This document shows positions 5,282 through 5,353 of a stretch of 5,353 bases of DNA, piece after piece. The stretch's first letter is position 1, and each line of letters starts with the position of its first letter. Position numbers and translations under genes: made by a program. The notes beneath the pieces were generated by a model. That model had not been told where the DNA came from and ran no database searches. It saw only the letters and a list, made by a program, of their open reading frames with translations. The stretch is from Chloroflexota bacterium (GTDB taxonomy: Bacteria; Chloroflexota; Dehalococcoidia; Dehalococcoidales; UBA2162): assembly GCA_016202525.1 (NCBI GenBank), contig JACQOM010000103.1, forward strand, positions 1-5,353. Reading direction: 5' to 3'.

Positions 5282-5353
5282 TCAGGACTGCATTATCGTC
5301 CCCTTGGCAATGAATTTCCGCTCACTACCGCATTTTCTTTTCACAATCCCGGC
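5282..5353 (-). CDS. C-terminal tail of an unidentified protein (5' part outside window)
   Basis: This minus-strand frame is open from the right edge for 23 codons and ends with TGA at 5282-5284. The visible tail is basic (AGIVKRKCGSERKFIAKG, then TIMQS) and contains one Cys. The other two minus-strand frames are closed within the same stretch (stops near 5342 and 5327). The main support is position: the stop sits 8 bp before a textbook minus-strand terminator. I do not recognise the protein, and 23 residues are too few to assign a family. Confidence 0.5.
   Translation of the reverse strand, partial: AGIVKRKCGSERKFIAKGTIMQS

Noticed and set aside
5302..5307. GATAAT on the minus strand as a -10 element for the deacetylase
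   Set aside because: No -35 match occurs at 16-18 bp spacing, it lies within the upstream partial frame, and transcripts from it would meet the terminator at 5241-5273.

Overview
The window is 5,353 bp of compact bacterial DNA at roughly 50% G+C. It shows strong Shine-Dalgarno sites, a bacterial-type histidyl-tRNA synthetase, sigma70-like promoters and intrinsic terminators. The organism cannot be fixed from the sequence. The Cys-rich synthetase insertion and the tandem, unusual crotonase paralogues would suit an anaerobic, acyl-CoA-degrading bacterium such as a member of Chloroflexota (Dehalococcoidia-like) or a syntrophic lineage, but that is a low-confidence impression.

Layout, left to right. 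(1) Bases 1-863 (+) hold the C-terminal two thirds of histidyl-tRNA synthetase, cut by the left window edge. (2) Bases 864-1153 are intergenic, with a 9-bp perfect inverted repeat (908-916/952-960) and a promoter (TTGCAA-17-TATGAT). (3) Bases 1154-3993 (+) hold three tandem paralogous crotonase-superfamily genes, annotatable as enoyl-CoA hydratase-like (293, 297 and 287 aa). Copies 1 and 2 are 51 bp apart with no visible promoter or terminator between them. Copy 3 has its own promoter (TTGTAG-17-TATAAT), and this promoter and its leader are recognisably homologous to those of copy 1. (4) Bases 4042-4075 form a hairpin that can terminate transcription in both directions between convergent genes. 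(5) Bases 4114-5217 (-) encode an AcuC/HDAC-type zinc deacetylase. (6) Bases 5241-5273 form a textbook intrinsic terminator reading leftward, 8 bp beyond the stop of a further minus-strand gene whose last 23 codons run off the right edge (5282-5353).

The most interesting part is the crotonase triplet. All three proteins keep the crotonase fold signatures and the oxyanion-hole segments. At the two positions where classical enoyl-CoA hydratase carries its catalytic glutamates, all three have Met and Val. They share instead a G-hydrophobic-E...FH-x-YD segment. Copies 1 and 2 are identical over 39 residues of the C-terminal half despite 16 synonymous differences, which points to strong protein-level constraint and perhaps a shared oligomer interface. 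The natural reading is a family of acyl-CoA-processing enzymes diversified by tandem duplication, with unknown substrate. The deacetylase is convergent, so a functional link to the acyl-CoA genes is only a suggestion.
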